A stretch of 64,000 nucleotides of DNA from assembly GCA_006438735.1 (NCBI GenBank), contig RCZF01000006.1, positions 62,001 to 126,000 of the forward strand. Direction: 5' to 3'. The DNA is from Sphingomonas koreensis (GTDB lineage: Bacteria > Pseudomonadota > Alphaproteobacteria > Sphingomonadales > Sphingomonadaceae). Below are positions 8,973-17,315 of the stretch, piece by piece. The number at the start of each line of letters is the position of its first letter. Position 1 is the stretch's first letter. A model generated the notes under the pieces. That model ran no database searches and was not told the origin of the DNA. It saw nothing but the letters and a program-made list of their open reading frames with translations. The position numbers and the translations under genes are program-made.

Positions 8973-10046
8973 TTAGGGGTTTCGTTGATCGGCGGCGCGG
9001 GCGGTTTCCGGCGGCGGGCCGGCGGAATCGCGCTCGATGAATTCAAAATCGAGCAAGCGCTCGGGCGGCTTGCTCGTGCCGCCGCCGCGCAACTGCGCCA
9101 GCAGCAGCGTTAGCGCGGCATCGGCCATCGCCGCGATCGGCTGGCGGATCGTCGTCAATTCGGGCCACAGCGTCGTCGCTAGCGCGGTGTCGTCGAACCC
9201 GACGATGCTGATGTCGCCAGGCACGTCGAGACCGCTGCGATGCGCGACCGATACCGCGGCGGCGGCCATATCGTCGTTGCTGGCGAAGATCGCGGTCGGC
9301 CGCGGGCGGCGCGCGAGCAGCCGTTCGGCGGCGAAGAGCCCGGAGCGATAGCTGAAATAGCCTTGTTCGACCGGCGCCTGTTCGGGATCGAGACCGTGTT
9401 CGGCGAGCGCATCGCTGAAGCCGCGCTGCCGCTCGGCGCTCGCCATATGCCCGGGATGGCCGCGGACGAAGCCGATGTCGCGGTGACCGAGCCCGAGGAG
9501 ATAGCGCGTCATCGTCAGCGCGGCGGCGTAATCGTCGATCCCGACGTTCAACTCGTCGCCGGAGGCGCGGGCGCGCGCCACCGAGACGACCGGGATGCCG
9601 GCGACGGCGAGCTCGGCATGGACGGGATCATATTCGGAGATCGGCGGCGGCAGGATCACGCCCTCGACATCGGTGGAGGCGAAGGCGCGGGTCGCCTCGG
9701 CCTGGGCGTCGGCGCTTTCGCCTTCGCATACCTCGATCACCAGATGGCAGCCGGCGCGCCGCGCGCTCTCCAGCGCGCCGACCAGAAATTGCGTCAGATA
9801 GGCGTCGGACGGGTTGGCGTAGAACAGGCCGATGTGCGTGGCGTGGCCGGCGGCCAGCGACCGCGCGGCGGTGTTGGGCGAATACTTGAGCTCGGCGATC
9901 GCATCGAGCACGCGGCGGCGCGTGGTATCCCTCACACTGGGCGCGCCGTTGACCACGCGCGAAACCGTCATCGACGATACGCCCGCCGCCGTCGCGACAT
10001 CGAGGATCGTGGTCGTCCCCCGGTTCTTCCGGCGCGCTCTCGCCAT
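8973..10046 (-). CDS. LacI-family transcriptional regulator
   Basis: 357 residues. The N-terminal helix-turn-helix with hinge is clear (ILDVATAAGVSSMTVSRVVNG, then SPNTAARSLAAG), followed by a periplasmic-binding-protein-like effector domain (HIGLFYANPSDAYL, AIFASNDDMAAAAVSVA, DISIVGFDDTALA). It probably represses the adjacent GH3 gene in the absence of a sugar, by analogy with other LacI-hydrolase pairs. The start follows MARARRKN with the HTH beginning at about residue 13, normal for the family. Confidence 0.92.
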   Translation of the reverse strand: MARARRKNRGTTTILDVATAAGVSSMTVSRVVNGAPSVRDTTRRRVLDAIAELKYSPNTAARSLAAGHATHIGLFYANPSDAYLTQFLVGALESARRAGCHLVIEVCEGESADAQAEATRAFASTDVEGVILPPPISEYDPVHAELAVAGIPVVSVARARASGDELNVGIDDYAAALTMTRYLLGLGHRDIGFVRGHPGHMASAERQRGFSDALAEHGLDPEQAPVEQGYFSYRSGLFAAERLLARRPRPTAIFASNDDMAAAAVSVAHRSGLDVPGDISIVGFDDTALATTLWPELTTIRQPIAAMADAALTLLLAQLRGGGTSKPPERLLDFEFIERDSAGPPPETARAADQRNP

Positions 10047-10116
10047 CCCGCTCCCTTGTTTACAAGGGTCTTAGCGTTGGAAAAGTCGCTGTGGCAATCG
10101 CAGCGGCGTCGGCCGC

Positions 10117-10257
10117 TCAGCCGATCGCCTGGACGAGTGCGATCAGGGAAGCCCAGCAAAGCAGCGCGCCGACCGCGGCGATCATCACGCCGACGCTGCG
10201 GGGCAGCGCGATCGACGCATGGGGCCGGGCGGCAATTTTATGCGGCGCCGTTTTCAT
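10117..10257 (-). CDS. Small hydrophobic protein, 46 aa, hypothetical
   Basis: The ATG at 10257 is preceded by a purine-rich stretch (AGAGGATGGTGAGG). The product has a basic N-terminus (MKTAPHKIAARPHAS) and one transmembrane segment (VGVMIAAVGALLCWASLIALV). It lies 70 nt upstream of the LacI-family gene on the same strand. I do not recognise a family; the sensible membrane topology and ribosome binding site are the only support. Confidence 0.5.
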   Translation of the reverse strand: MKTAPHKIAARPHASIALPRSVGVMIAAVGALLCWASLIALVQAIG

Positions 10258-10382
10258 CGCGAGCCTCACCATCCTCTCATGACTTTCTTATCATGGATTA
10301 GAATGCTTGAAAATTGATAAACGCTTCATCGCCGAAATCTCTCTACTCATCGGTCTTGCCGCGTCGCCGGGGGACGCCTAGA

Positions 10383-10570
10383 AGAGCCAGGTGACGGGTT
10401 CCCAGCGATGGGATCAAAAGGGAAGTCCGGTGCGCGGAAATAGAACCGCAAATCCGGTGCTGCCCCCGCAACTGTGACCGGATAGCCGGCGCGCCATCAC
10501 GCCACTGGACGCGAGTCCGGGAAGGCGGCGCGTCAGCACAGACCCGGGAGCCAGGAGACCTGCCCGCCAC
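10383..10570 (+). ncRNA. Cobalamin (AdoCbl) riboswitch
   Basis: The conserved blocks occur in the right order: GGTGACGGG, then AAAAGGGAAGTCCGGTG (about 10415-10432), GCTGCCCCCGCAACTGT (10459-10475), GCCACTGGA with CGGGAAGGCGGCG, and the B12 box GAGCCAGGAGACCTGCC ending near 10563. It sits 160 nt ahead of btuB. Cobalamin binding is expected to reduce expression of btuB and the overlapping transporter genes. The 10571-10731 interval probably contains the expression platform; I could not assign it as terminator or SD-sequestering. Confidence 0.95.
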
Positions 10571-10731
10571 GGTCGATCCTTCGCGCGGACGGGGTGTGCC
10601 GAGCGGACGAGGGAGCACCCTCGCGTGAGCGACGTAAACCGGGTCGTCGGGCCGGAAGCGTCGCGTCTTCCACCGAGCAAGCGTGCAGCCGATGCGTTCG
10701 GCCGGGCGGCCCCCCTTCAAAGGGTACGTCC

Positions 10732-12648
10732 ATGTCTGTTGTTATGAAATTGTTGTTGCTCTCCACCGCCGCGGTGTCCGTCCAGGCCGCGGCGCAGCAA
10801 GCGCCGGTCGATCAATGTGTCGGCAGCCCGGCCGATTGCGTCACCATCGATGATCCGCGCATTCCCGATCCGCACGACATCGTCGTCACCGCGGCGGGCG
10901 TGCCGCAGGATGCCGGCGCGGTCGGCCAGGCGGTTACCGTGATCGATCGCGAGACGATCGAGCAGCGCCAGACGGTGGCGATCTCCGATCTGCTCGCCAC
11001 CACGCCGGGAGTGACGGTATCGCGCAGCGGCGGGCTCGGCACGCTGACGACGCTCAACATCCGCGGCGCCGAGGGCGACCAGACACTCGTGCTGATCGAC
11101 GGCGTGCGGGTCAACGACCCGTCGTCGGCGGGCGGGGGATTCGATTTCGCCAATCTGCTCGCCGGATCGGTCGAGCGCGTCGAGGTGCTGCGCGGTCCCA
11201 ATGCGGTGCCATGGGGCAGCCAGGCGATCGGCGGCGTCGTCAACGTCGTCACCCAGCAGCCGATCGACGGCTTTACGGGGCATGCCCAGATCGAGGGCGG
11301 ATCGTTCGGCACCGCCTATGGCAGCGGCGGGATCGCCGGGGGCAACGAGCGCATCAACGGCGCGCTGACCGCGGGGTGGCTCACCACCGACGGCATCTCG
11401 GCCTATGACCAGGGCAAGGAGCGCGACGGCTACGATCAGGTCGGCGGCACCGGGCGGGTCAACGTCGCGCTGGCGCCGGGGATCGGGCTCGATCTGCGTG
11501 GCTATTATGCGCATAGCCGGGTCGATATCGATGGCTATCCGGCGCCCGATTACGTGTTCGCCGACGATGGCGAATATACCAAGACGCAGGAAGCCTATGG
11601 CTATGCCGGCGCGCATGCCGATTTCGCCGATGGGCGGTTCCGCAACCGCGTTGCGGTGACGGTCGCCGACATCAACCGCGACAGTTACGATCCGAGCCTG
11701 GGCGATGCGCCACTCTACGTCTATCGCGGGAGATCGGAGCGGTACGAGTATCAGGGCGATTACACGCTCGGCATCTTCCGGTTGGTCGGCGGGGTCGAGC
11801 ATGAGGACAGCCGGCTGGTCGATCGCAGCGACGACGTTTCGGTATCGACCGGGGTGACGAGCGAATATGGCGAGGCGATCGTCAATCCGGTGCGCGCGCT
11901 GACGTTGACCGCGGGGGTGCGCAACGACGATCACGACGTATACGGCAGCCATGTCAGCTTCGGGGCCAATGCGGCGCTGCGGCTCGACACCGGCACAACG
12001 GTGCGTGGCAGCTATGCCGAGGGGTTCAAGGCGCCGACGCTGTATCAGCTTTACGCGCCGGTCTACGGCAATGCCGACCTCAAGCCCGAAACGGCGAAGA
12101 GCTACGATGTCGGCGTCGAGCAGCGGCTGATCGGCGACCAATTGGTGGCGAGCGTGACGGCGTTCCACCGCGATACGCACAACCAGATCGACGGCGATCC
12201 GCTGACCTTCGTCTATTTCAACTATGATCGCACGCGGGCCAAGGGCGTCGAGGTCGCGCTGACGATGCGGCCGGTCGATGGCTTCACGATTGCGGGCAGC
12301 TACAGCTTCGTCGATACCGAGAACCTGACGCCGGGCGCCAATTTCGGCAACGATCTCGCACGGCGGCCGCGACAGAGCGCGAGCGTGTCGGCGGATTACC
12401 GGTTCGGCTTCGGACTGTCGGTCGGCGGCACGGTGAGGATGGCCGGCGACAGTTTCGACAATGCGGCCAACACCACGCGGCTCGATGGCTATGCGTTGGC
12501 GGGTATCCGCGCGGAGATGCCGGTGACGCGCACGATCTCGGTCTATGGCCGCCTCGATAATGCGTTCGACGCGCATTACGAGACGGTGGCGGGCTACGGC
12601 ACTTATGGCCGTGCGGCCTATGGCGGCGTGCGCGTGCGGCTCGATTGA
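10732..12648 (+). CDS. btuB: TonB-dependent vitamin B12 outer-membrane receptor
   Basis: 638 residues: signal peptide (LLLLSTAAVSVQAAAQQ), a TonB-box-like segment (DIVVTAAG), plug domain (residues about 60-170 with LLATTPGVTVSRSGGLG, TLNIRGAEGDQTLVLIDGVRVND, VERVEVLRGPNAVPWGSQAIGGVVNVVT) and a beta-barrel ending in an aromatic-rich strand. The cobalamin riboswitch upstream and the ABC transporter genes downstream make B12 the likely ligand. ATG 10732 was chosen; ATG 10744 is an alternative, and earlier in-frame codons lie in the riboswitch leader. Confidence 0.95.
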   Translation: MSVVMKLLLLSTAAVSVQAAAQQAPVDQCVGSPADCVTIDDPRIPDPHDIVVTAAGVPQDAGAVGQAVTVIDRETIEQRQTVAISDLLATTPGVTVSRSGGLGTLTTLNIRGAEGDQTLVLIDGVRVNDPSSAGGGFDFANLLAGSVERVEVLRGPNAVPWGSQAIGGVVNVVTQQPIDGFTGHAQIEGGSFGTAYGSGGIAGGNERINGALTAGWLTTDGISAYDQGKERDGYDQVGGTGRVNVALAPGIGLDLRGYYAHSRVDIDGYPAPDYVFADDGEYTKTQEAYGYAGAHADFADGRFRNRVAVTVADINRDSYDPSLGDAPLYVYRGRSERYEYQGDYTLGIFRLVGGVEHEDSRLVDRSDDVSVSTGVTSEYGEAIVNPVRALTLTAGVRNDDHDVYGSHVSFGANAALRLDTGTTVRGSYAEGFKAPTLYQLYAPVYGNADLKPETAKSYDVGVEQRLIGDQLVASVTAFHRDTHNQIDGDPLTFVYFNYDRTRAKGVEVALTMRPVDGFTIAGSYSFVDTENLTPGANFGNDLARRPRQSASVSADYRFGFGLSVGGTVRMAGDSFDNAANTTRLDGYALAGIRAEMPVTRTISVYGRLDNAFDAHYETVAGYGTYGRAAYGGVRVRLD

Positions 12649-13475
12649 TGCGGGGCGCGGCGATCTCGTTCGGGTTTGGCCTGCTCGGGCTGATGCTGCT
12701 CGCCGGCTGTGCGCCGCCGCGCGGCGGCTCGGGCGGGATCGTCTCGACCAATCCGTGCGCCGATGCGATGCTCGTCGAGCTCGCGCCGGCCGATCGGATC
12801 GCGGCGATCAGCCATTATTCGCAGGAACCGGCGGCGACCTCGATTCCGATCGCGCTGGCCAAGCGGTTTCGCGCCACCTCGGGCACCGCCGAAGAGGTGA
12901 TCGCGCTGCATCCCGATCTGGTCGTCACCTCAAGCTTCACGCCACGCGCGACGCGCGACGCCTATGCTCGCGCCGGGCTCAAGGTGCTGACGCTCGATTC
13001 GCCGACCAGCGTGGCGGCGAGCGAAGCCCAGGTGATGCAGGTGGCCGAGGCGATCGGGCTGCGCGCGCGCGGGATCGCGATGGTGCGGCGGATCGAGATT
13101 GCGCTGGCCAAGGCGGCGCCGGCGCCGGGGGACGCGGCGCGGCCCTCAGCGCTGCTCTATCTATCGGGCAATCTCGCGTCGGGCGGGGGGACGCTGCTCG
13201 ACGAATTGATGCGCCGTGCCGGTTTGCGCGATGCGGCGGCCGATTACGGGTTGCAGCATACCGGCACGCTGCCGCTCGAGACGATTATCGACGCGCCGCC
13301 CGATGTGATCCTGATGCCCGATCTGTCGGATCGGCCGGCGGCGCTGCGCGCCAGCGTGCTGCAATATCGCAGCCGGCTAGCGCTGTTTCCGCGGCGGCTG
13401 GGCAATTGCGGCGGGCCGGTGATCGGGCCGGCGGTCGAGACGCTTGCGTCGATCCGCCGGCAGGTGACGCCGTGA
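12648..13475 (+). CDS. btuF: Cobalamin ABC transporter substrate-binding lipoprotein
   Basis: 275 residues. The N-terminus ends in a lipobox (LMLLAGC), and the body matches the helical-backbone binding proteins of the BtuF/FhuD class (STNPCADAMLVELAPADRIAAISHYS; EEVIALHPDLVVTSSFT; VILMPDLSDRPAALRASVLQ). Its role would be delivery of cobalamin to the BtuCD-like permease. ATG 12648 shares one base with the btuB stop; its stop overlaps the permease start. B12 specificity is inferred from the riboswitch-controlled context. Confidence 0.88.
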   Translation: MRGAAISFGFGLLGLMLLAGCAPPRGGSGGIVSTNPCADAMLVELAPADRIAAISHYSQEPAATSIPIALAKRFRATSGTAEEVIALHPDLVVTSSFTPRATRDAYARAGLKVLTLDSPTSVAASEAQVMQVAEAIGLRARGIAMVRRIEIALAKAAPAPGDAARPSALLYLSGNLASGGGTLLDELMRRAGLRDAAADYGLQHTGTLPLETIIDAPPDVILMPDLSDRPAALRASVLQYRSRLALFPRRLGNCGGPVIGPAVETLASIRRQVTP

Positions 13476-14440
13476 GCCGCGCGGCCAAGCTCGCCGCGCT
13501 GGCGCTGGTCGTGCTGGCGTTGTTCGGCCTGTCGCTGGTCGCCGGAAAAGTCTGGGTGCCGGCATCCGCCTGGTTCTCGGGCGATCCGCGCTGGTGGATC
13601 ATCGTCCAGCTGCGGTTGCCGCGCGCCGTGCTGGGCTTGGCGATCGGCGCGGTGCTCGGGCTGTCGGGCGCGGTGCTGCAGGGCTATTTGCGCAACCCGC
13701 TGGCCGATCCGGCGGTGGTCGGCGTGTCGTCCGCGGCGGCGCTTGGGGCGGTGGCGGCGATCGTGTTCGGCGTCGCCGGCGGGGCGGGGCTGTTCGGTTT
13801 CGCGATGCTCGGCGCGGGCGGGGCGATGGCGCTGCTCGCGGCGCTGACGTGGCGCAGCCAGAGCGCGGTCGGCTTCATCCTCGCCGGCACGGTGCTGGCG
13901 AGCCTGGCCGGCGCGCTCACCGCCTTCCTGATCTCGATCGCGCCCAATCCTTATGCGACCGCCGAGGTGATCGACTGGCTGATGGGCGCGCTGACCGATC
14001 GCGGCTGGGCCGATGCGCTGCCCGCGCTGCCGTTCATGGCGGCGGGAATGGGCTTGCTGTTACTCACCGGCCCGGCGCTCGACGCGTTGACCTTGGGCGA
14101 AGTCGCGGCGCGATCGATGGGCGTGCGGCTCGGAAGGGTGCAGGCGCTGATCGTCGCGGGCACCGGGCTGACGATCGGTGCGAGCGTCGCGGTGACCGGC
14201 GTGGTCGGCTTCGTCGGGCTGATCGTGCCGCATCTGCTGCGGCCGATCTTCGGGCACAAACCGTCGGCGCTGCTGCTCCCGTGCGCGCTCGGCGGCGCGG
14301 CGCTCGTGCTGGGCGCCGACAGCCTGGTGCGGCTGACGCCGGGCGCGAGCGAGCTGCGGCTCGGCGTGGCGATGGCGCTGATCGGCGCGCCGGTCTTCCT
14401 CGTGTTGCTGATGCGGCAGCGGAGGCTCGCGTGGATCTGA
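13472..14440 (+). CDS. btuC: FecCD-family ABC permease, cobalamin uptake
   Basis: 322 residues of mostly hydrophobic sequence. FecCD/BtuC signatures include LRLPRAVLGLAIGAVLGLSG, LQGYLRNPLADPAVVGVSS and VGFVGLIVPHLLRPIFG. It forms the inner-membrane channel of the type II ABC importer. A GTG start at 13472 overlaps the preceding stop (GTGA), and the 3' end overlaps the ATPase gene by 10 nt, so the four transport genes are tightly coupled. Confidence 0.93.
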   Translation: MSRAAKLAALALVVLALFGLSLVAGKVWVPASAWFSGDPRWWIIVQLRLPRAVLGLAIGAVLGLSGAVLQGYLRNPLADPAVVGVSSAAALGAVAAIVFGVAGGAGLFGFAMLGAGGAMALLAALTWRSQSAVGFILAGTVLASLAGALTAFLISIAPNPYATAEVIDWLMGALTDRGWADALPALPFMAAGMGLLLLTGPALDALTLGEVAARSMGVRLGRVQALIVAGTGLTIGASVAVTGVVGFVGLIVPHLLRPIFGHKPSALLLPCALGGAALVLGADSLVRLTPGASELRLGVAMALIGAPVFLVLLMRQRRLAWI

Positions 14441-15213
14441 TCGTCGATCGGTTGAGCGTCACGCTCGCGGGCCGCGCTGCCCTGCGCGAAGTCAGCGTGA
14501 CGCTGCGGCCCGGGCGAGTGACCGCGATCCTCGGCCCCAATGGCGCCGGAAAATCGACGCTGGCGAAGGCTGCGGCGGCGCTGGTCGCGGCAAGCGCGGG
14601 GGCGGCTCGGCTCGACGATCGCGACGTCGCCATGCTGGCCCCGCGGGAACGGGCCCGCTTGATCGGTTATCTGCCACAGGACGCCGCGGTGCACTGGAAC
14701 GTCGCCGCGCGCGAGATCGTGGCGCTCGGCCGCGCGCCGCATCGCGCGCCGTTCGCCGCGCTTGGGGCCATCGATCACGCCGCCATCGATGCCGCGATCG
14801 CGGCGACCGAGATCGCGCCGCTGCTCGATCGCCCGATCGGCGAACTCTCGGGCGGGGAGCGCGCGCGCGTGCTGCTCGCGCGCGTGCTGGCGGGTGATCC
14901 GGCCTGGCTGCTCGCCGACGAGCCGCTCGCGAGCCTCGACCCGGCGCATCAGATCGACATCCTCGATCGCCTGCGCGGTCGCGCCGCTGGCGGCACCGGC
15001 GTCGTCATCGTGCTCCATGATCTGATCCAGGCCGGCCGGGCCGCCGACGACGTGCTGCTGCTCAAGAACGGCCAGGTTGCCGCCTTCGGCGCTGCCGCCG
15101 ACGTGCTTACCGCCGATCGCTTGCGGCAGGTGTTCGAGATCGAGGTGGCGGTTTCGTCTGATGCGGCGGGGCGGCCACTGTGCCTGCCGATCGGCCGCCG
15201 CGCCACCCCCTGA
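14431..15213 (+). CDS. btuD: ABC transporter ATP-binding protein, cobalamin uptake
   Basis: 260 residues with a complete ATPase cassette: Walker A GPNGAGKST, signature LSGGERAR, Walker B WLLADEPLASLD, and the switch His in VIVLHDL. Q-loop at YLPQDAAVHW. It energises the FecCD permease encoded just before it. The GTG start at 14431 overlaps the permease gene by 10 nt. HmuV/BtuD-type family; cobalamin is inferred from the shared riboswitch leader. Confidence 0.92.
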   Translation: MDLIVDRLSVTLAGRAALREVSVTLRPGRVTAILGPNGAGKSTLAKAAAALVAASAGAARLDDRDVAMLAPRERARLIGYLPQDAAVHWNVAAREIVALGRAPHRAPFAALGAIDHAAIDAAIAATEIAPLLDRPIGELSGGERARVLLARVLAGDPAWLLADEPLASLDPAHQIDILDRLRGRAAGGTGVVIVLHDLIQAGRAADDVLLLKNGQVAAFGAAADVLTADRLRQVFEIEVAVSSDAAGRPLCLPIGRRATP

Positions 15214-15321
15214 CTTCGCCGCGGGCTTGTGGCAAAAGCAACTTTATTACAAAGCCGACTCGGAGCGGCGGCGCGCCTTCGCGCGTTGCGCCCGGGAGCG
15301 ACGAAAATCCGAGGAGAGACC

Positions 15322-16821
15322 ATGCGTATCATCGATCACCACATCGTCGGCCATTCGGGCGGGGGCGCCTCGCGGGTCCATGAGGTGTTCGATCCCAATA
15401 CCGGGCAGGTGCAGGCCAAGGTGTCGCTGGGCGGCAAGGCGGATCTCGACAAGGCGGTGGCCGCCGCCAAGGCCGCGCAGCCGGCCTGGGCGGCGACCAA
15501 TCCGCAGCGGCGCGCGCGGGTGATGTTCGAGTTCAAGCGTCTCGTCGAAGCCCATATGGACGAGCTCGCCGAGCTGCTGTCGTCGGAGCACGGCAAGGTG
15601 ATTGCCGACGCACGCGGCGACGTGCAGCGTGGTCTCGACGTGATCGAATTCGCTTGCGGCATCCCGCACGCGCTCAAGGGCGAGTACACGCAAGGCGCCG
15701 GCCCCGGCATCGACGTCTATTCGATGCGCCAGCCGATCGGCATCGGCGCCGGGATCACACCGTTCAATTTCCCGGCGATGATTCCGATGTGGATGTTCGG
15801 CGTGGCGATCGCGGTGGGCAACGCGTTCATCCTCAAGCCCTCCGAGCGCGATCCGAGCGTGCCGGTGCGGCTCGCCGAACTGATGAGCGAGGCGGGGCTG
15901 CCCGACGGCATCCTGCAGGTCGTTCACGGCGACAAGGAAATGGTCGACGCGATCCTCGATCATCCCGATATCGCCGGCGTCAGCTTCGTCGGATCGAGCG
16001 ACATCGCGCATTATGTCTATCGCCGCGGCGTCGAGAACGGCAAGCGCGTCCAGGCGATGGGCGGGGCCAAGAACCACGGTATCGTCATGCCCGACGCCGA
16101 TCTCGATCAGGTCGTCAGCGAGCTTTCCGGTGCGGCGTTCGGCTCGGCCGGCGAGCGTTGCATGGCGCTTCCCGTCGTCGTGCCGGTCGGCGACAAGACT
16201 GCGGACGCGCTGCGCGAGAAACTGATCCCGGCGATCGACGCGCTGCGCATCGGCGTTTCGACCGATAACGACGCGCATTACGGGCCGGTCGTCACCGCCG
16301 AGCACAAGGCGCGGATCGAGAAGTGGATCCAGACCGGCGTCGATGAGGGCGCCGAGCTCGTCGCCGATGGCCGCGGCTTCACGCTACAAGGGCATGAGGA
16401 GGGCTTCTTCGTCGGCCCGAGCCTGTTCGATCACGTCACCCCCGAGATGTCGTCCTATAAGGAGGAGATTTTCGGCCCGGTCCTGCAGATGGTGCGCGCC
16501 AAGGATTTCGAGGAAGCGGTGCGGCTGCCGAGCGATCACCAATATGGCAACGGCGTCGCGATCTTCACGCGCAACGGCCACGCCGCGCGCGAATTCGCTG
16601 CGCGGGTCAACGTCGGGATGGTCGGCATCAACGTGCCGATCCCGGTGCCGGTCGCCTATCATACCTTCGGCGGCTGGAAGCGCTCGGCATTCGGCGACAC
16701 CAATCAGCACGGCATGGAAGGCGTGAAATTCTGGACCAAGGTCAAGACGATCACGCAGCGCTGGCCCGATGGCGGCGTGGGCGACACCGCCAACGCCTTC
16801 GTCATACCGACGATGGGGTGA
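15322..16821 (+). CDS. mmsA: CoA-acylating methylmalonate-semialdehyde dehydrogenase
   Basis: 499 residues, the usual length. It converts methylmalonate semialdehyde plus CoA and NAD to propionyl-CoA and CO2 in valine (and inositol) breakdown. Family motifs: FNFPAMIPMWMFGVAIA, ILKPSERDPSVP, GAKNHGIVMPDADLD and the catalytic Cys in GSAGERCMALPV. The start MRIIDHHIVGH at 15322 is preceded by GAGGAGAGACC. It begins a plus-strand cluster that continues to mmsB. Confidence 0.96.
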   Translation: MRIIDHHIVGHSGGGASRVHEVFDPNTGQVQAKVSLGGKADLDKAVAAAKAAQPAWAATNPQRRARVMFEFKRLVEAHMDELAELLSSEHGKVIADARGDVQRGLDVIEFACGIPHALKGEYTQGAGPGIDVYSMRQPIGIGAGITPFNFPAMIPMWMFGVAIAVGNAFILKPSERDPSVPVRLAELMSEAGLPDGILQVVHGDKEMVDAILDHPDIAGVSFVGSSDIAHYVYRRGVENGKRVQAMGGAKNHGIVMPDADLDQVVSELSGAAFGSAGERCMALPVVVPVGDKTADALREKLIPAIDALRIGVSTDNDAHYGPVVTAEHKARIEKWIQTGVDEGAELVADGRGFTLQGHEEGFFVGPSLFDHVTPEMSSYKEEIFGPVLQMVRAKDFEEAVRLPSDHQYGNGVAIFTRNGHAAREFAARVNVGMVGINVPIPVPVAYHTFGGWKRSAFGDTNQHGMEGVKFWTKVKTITQRWPDGGVGDTANAFVIPTMG

Positions 16822-16826
16822 GGCAG

Positions 16827-17306
16827 ATGCCGTCGCGCACCACGCCAGTGCTCATCACCGTCCTTTTGCTCGCCGGATGTCACGGGCAGTCGAAGGATCA
16901 AAAGGTTTCCGCAGAAATCGACAATACGGTTGCGGCGGATGGTCCGAACGCTGTCGCGCCGGGGCTGCCGCTGAGCACGCCGACGCGCGCCGCGGTCGCC
17001 GCCGAGACGTTGCCGACCGCGTTTGTCGGCCGCTGGGGGCTGACGCCGGGTGATTGCGACTTCAGCCGCAGCGACGCCAAGGGGCTGCTGATCGTCGAGC
17101 CGCGATCGCTGCGATTCTACGAATCGACCGCTTCGATCGCGGCGCTTGACAAGGCGTCGCCCGATGACGTGACCGCGCGGCTCGACTTCAAGGGCGAGGG
17201 GCAGACGTGGCAGACGACCACGCGTCTCGCGCTCGATGCGGCCGGGACGGCGCTGGTGCGGACCGAACAGTCGCCGCCCCATATCTATCGCTATTCGCGT
17301 TGCTAG
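16827..17306 (+). CDS. Small lipoprotein, hypothetical
   Basis: 159 residues starting at ATG 16827, with GGTGAGG just upstream (a GTG at 16818 overlapping the mmsA stop is the alternative). The signal sequence ends in a lipobox (LLLAGC). The mature part contains LPTAFVGRWGLTPGDCDFSRSDAKGLLIVE and a typical small beta-rich envelope fold pattern; no named family recognised. It lies between mmsA and the acyl-CoA dehydrogenase and is probably co-transcribed, although no metabolic role follows from the sequence. Confidence 0.75.
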   Translation: MPSRTTPVLITVLLLAGCHGQSKDQKVSAEIDNTVAADGPNAVAPGLPLSTPTRAAVAAETLPTAFVGRWGLTPGDCDFSRSDAKGLLIVEPRSLRFYESTASIAALDKASPDDVTARLDFKGEGQTWQTTTRLALDAAGTALVRTEQSPPHIYRYSRC

Positions 17307-17315
17307 AAAGAGACC

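Noticed and set aside
10717..12576. 619-codon minus-strand open frame opposite btuB
   Set aside because: Shadow of btuB; the receptor has clear plug and barrel motifs and the riboswitch is on the plus strand.
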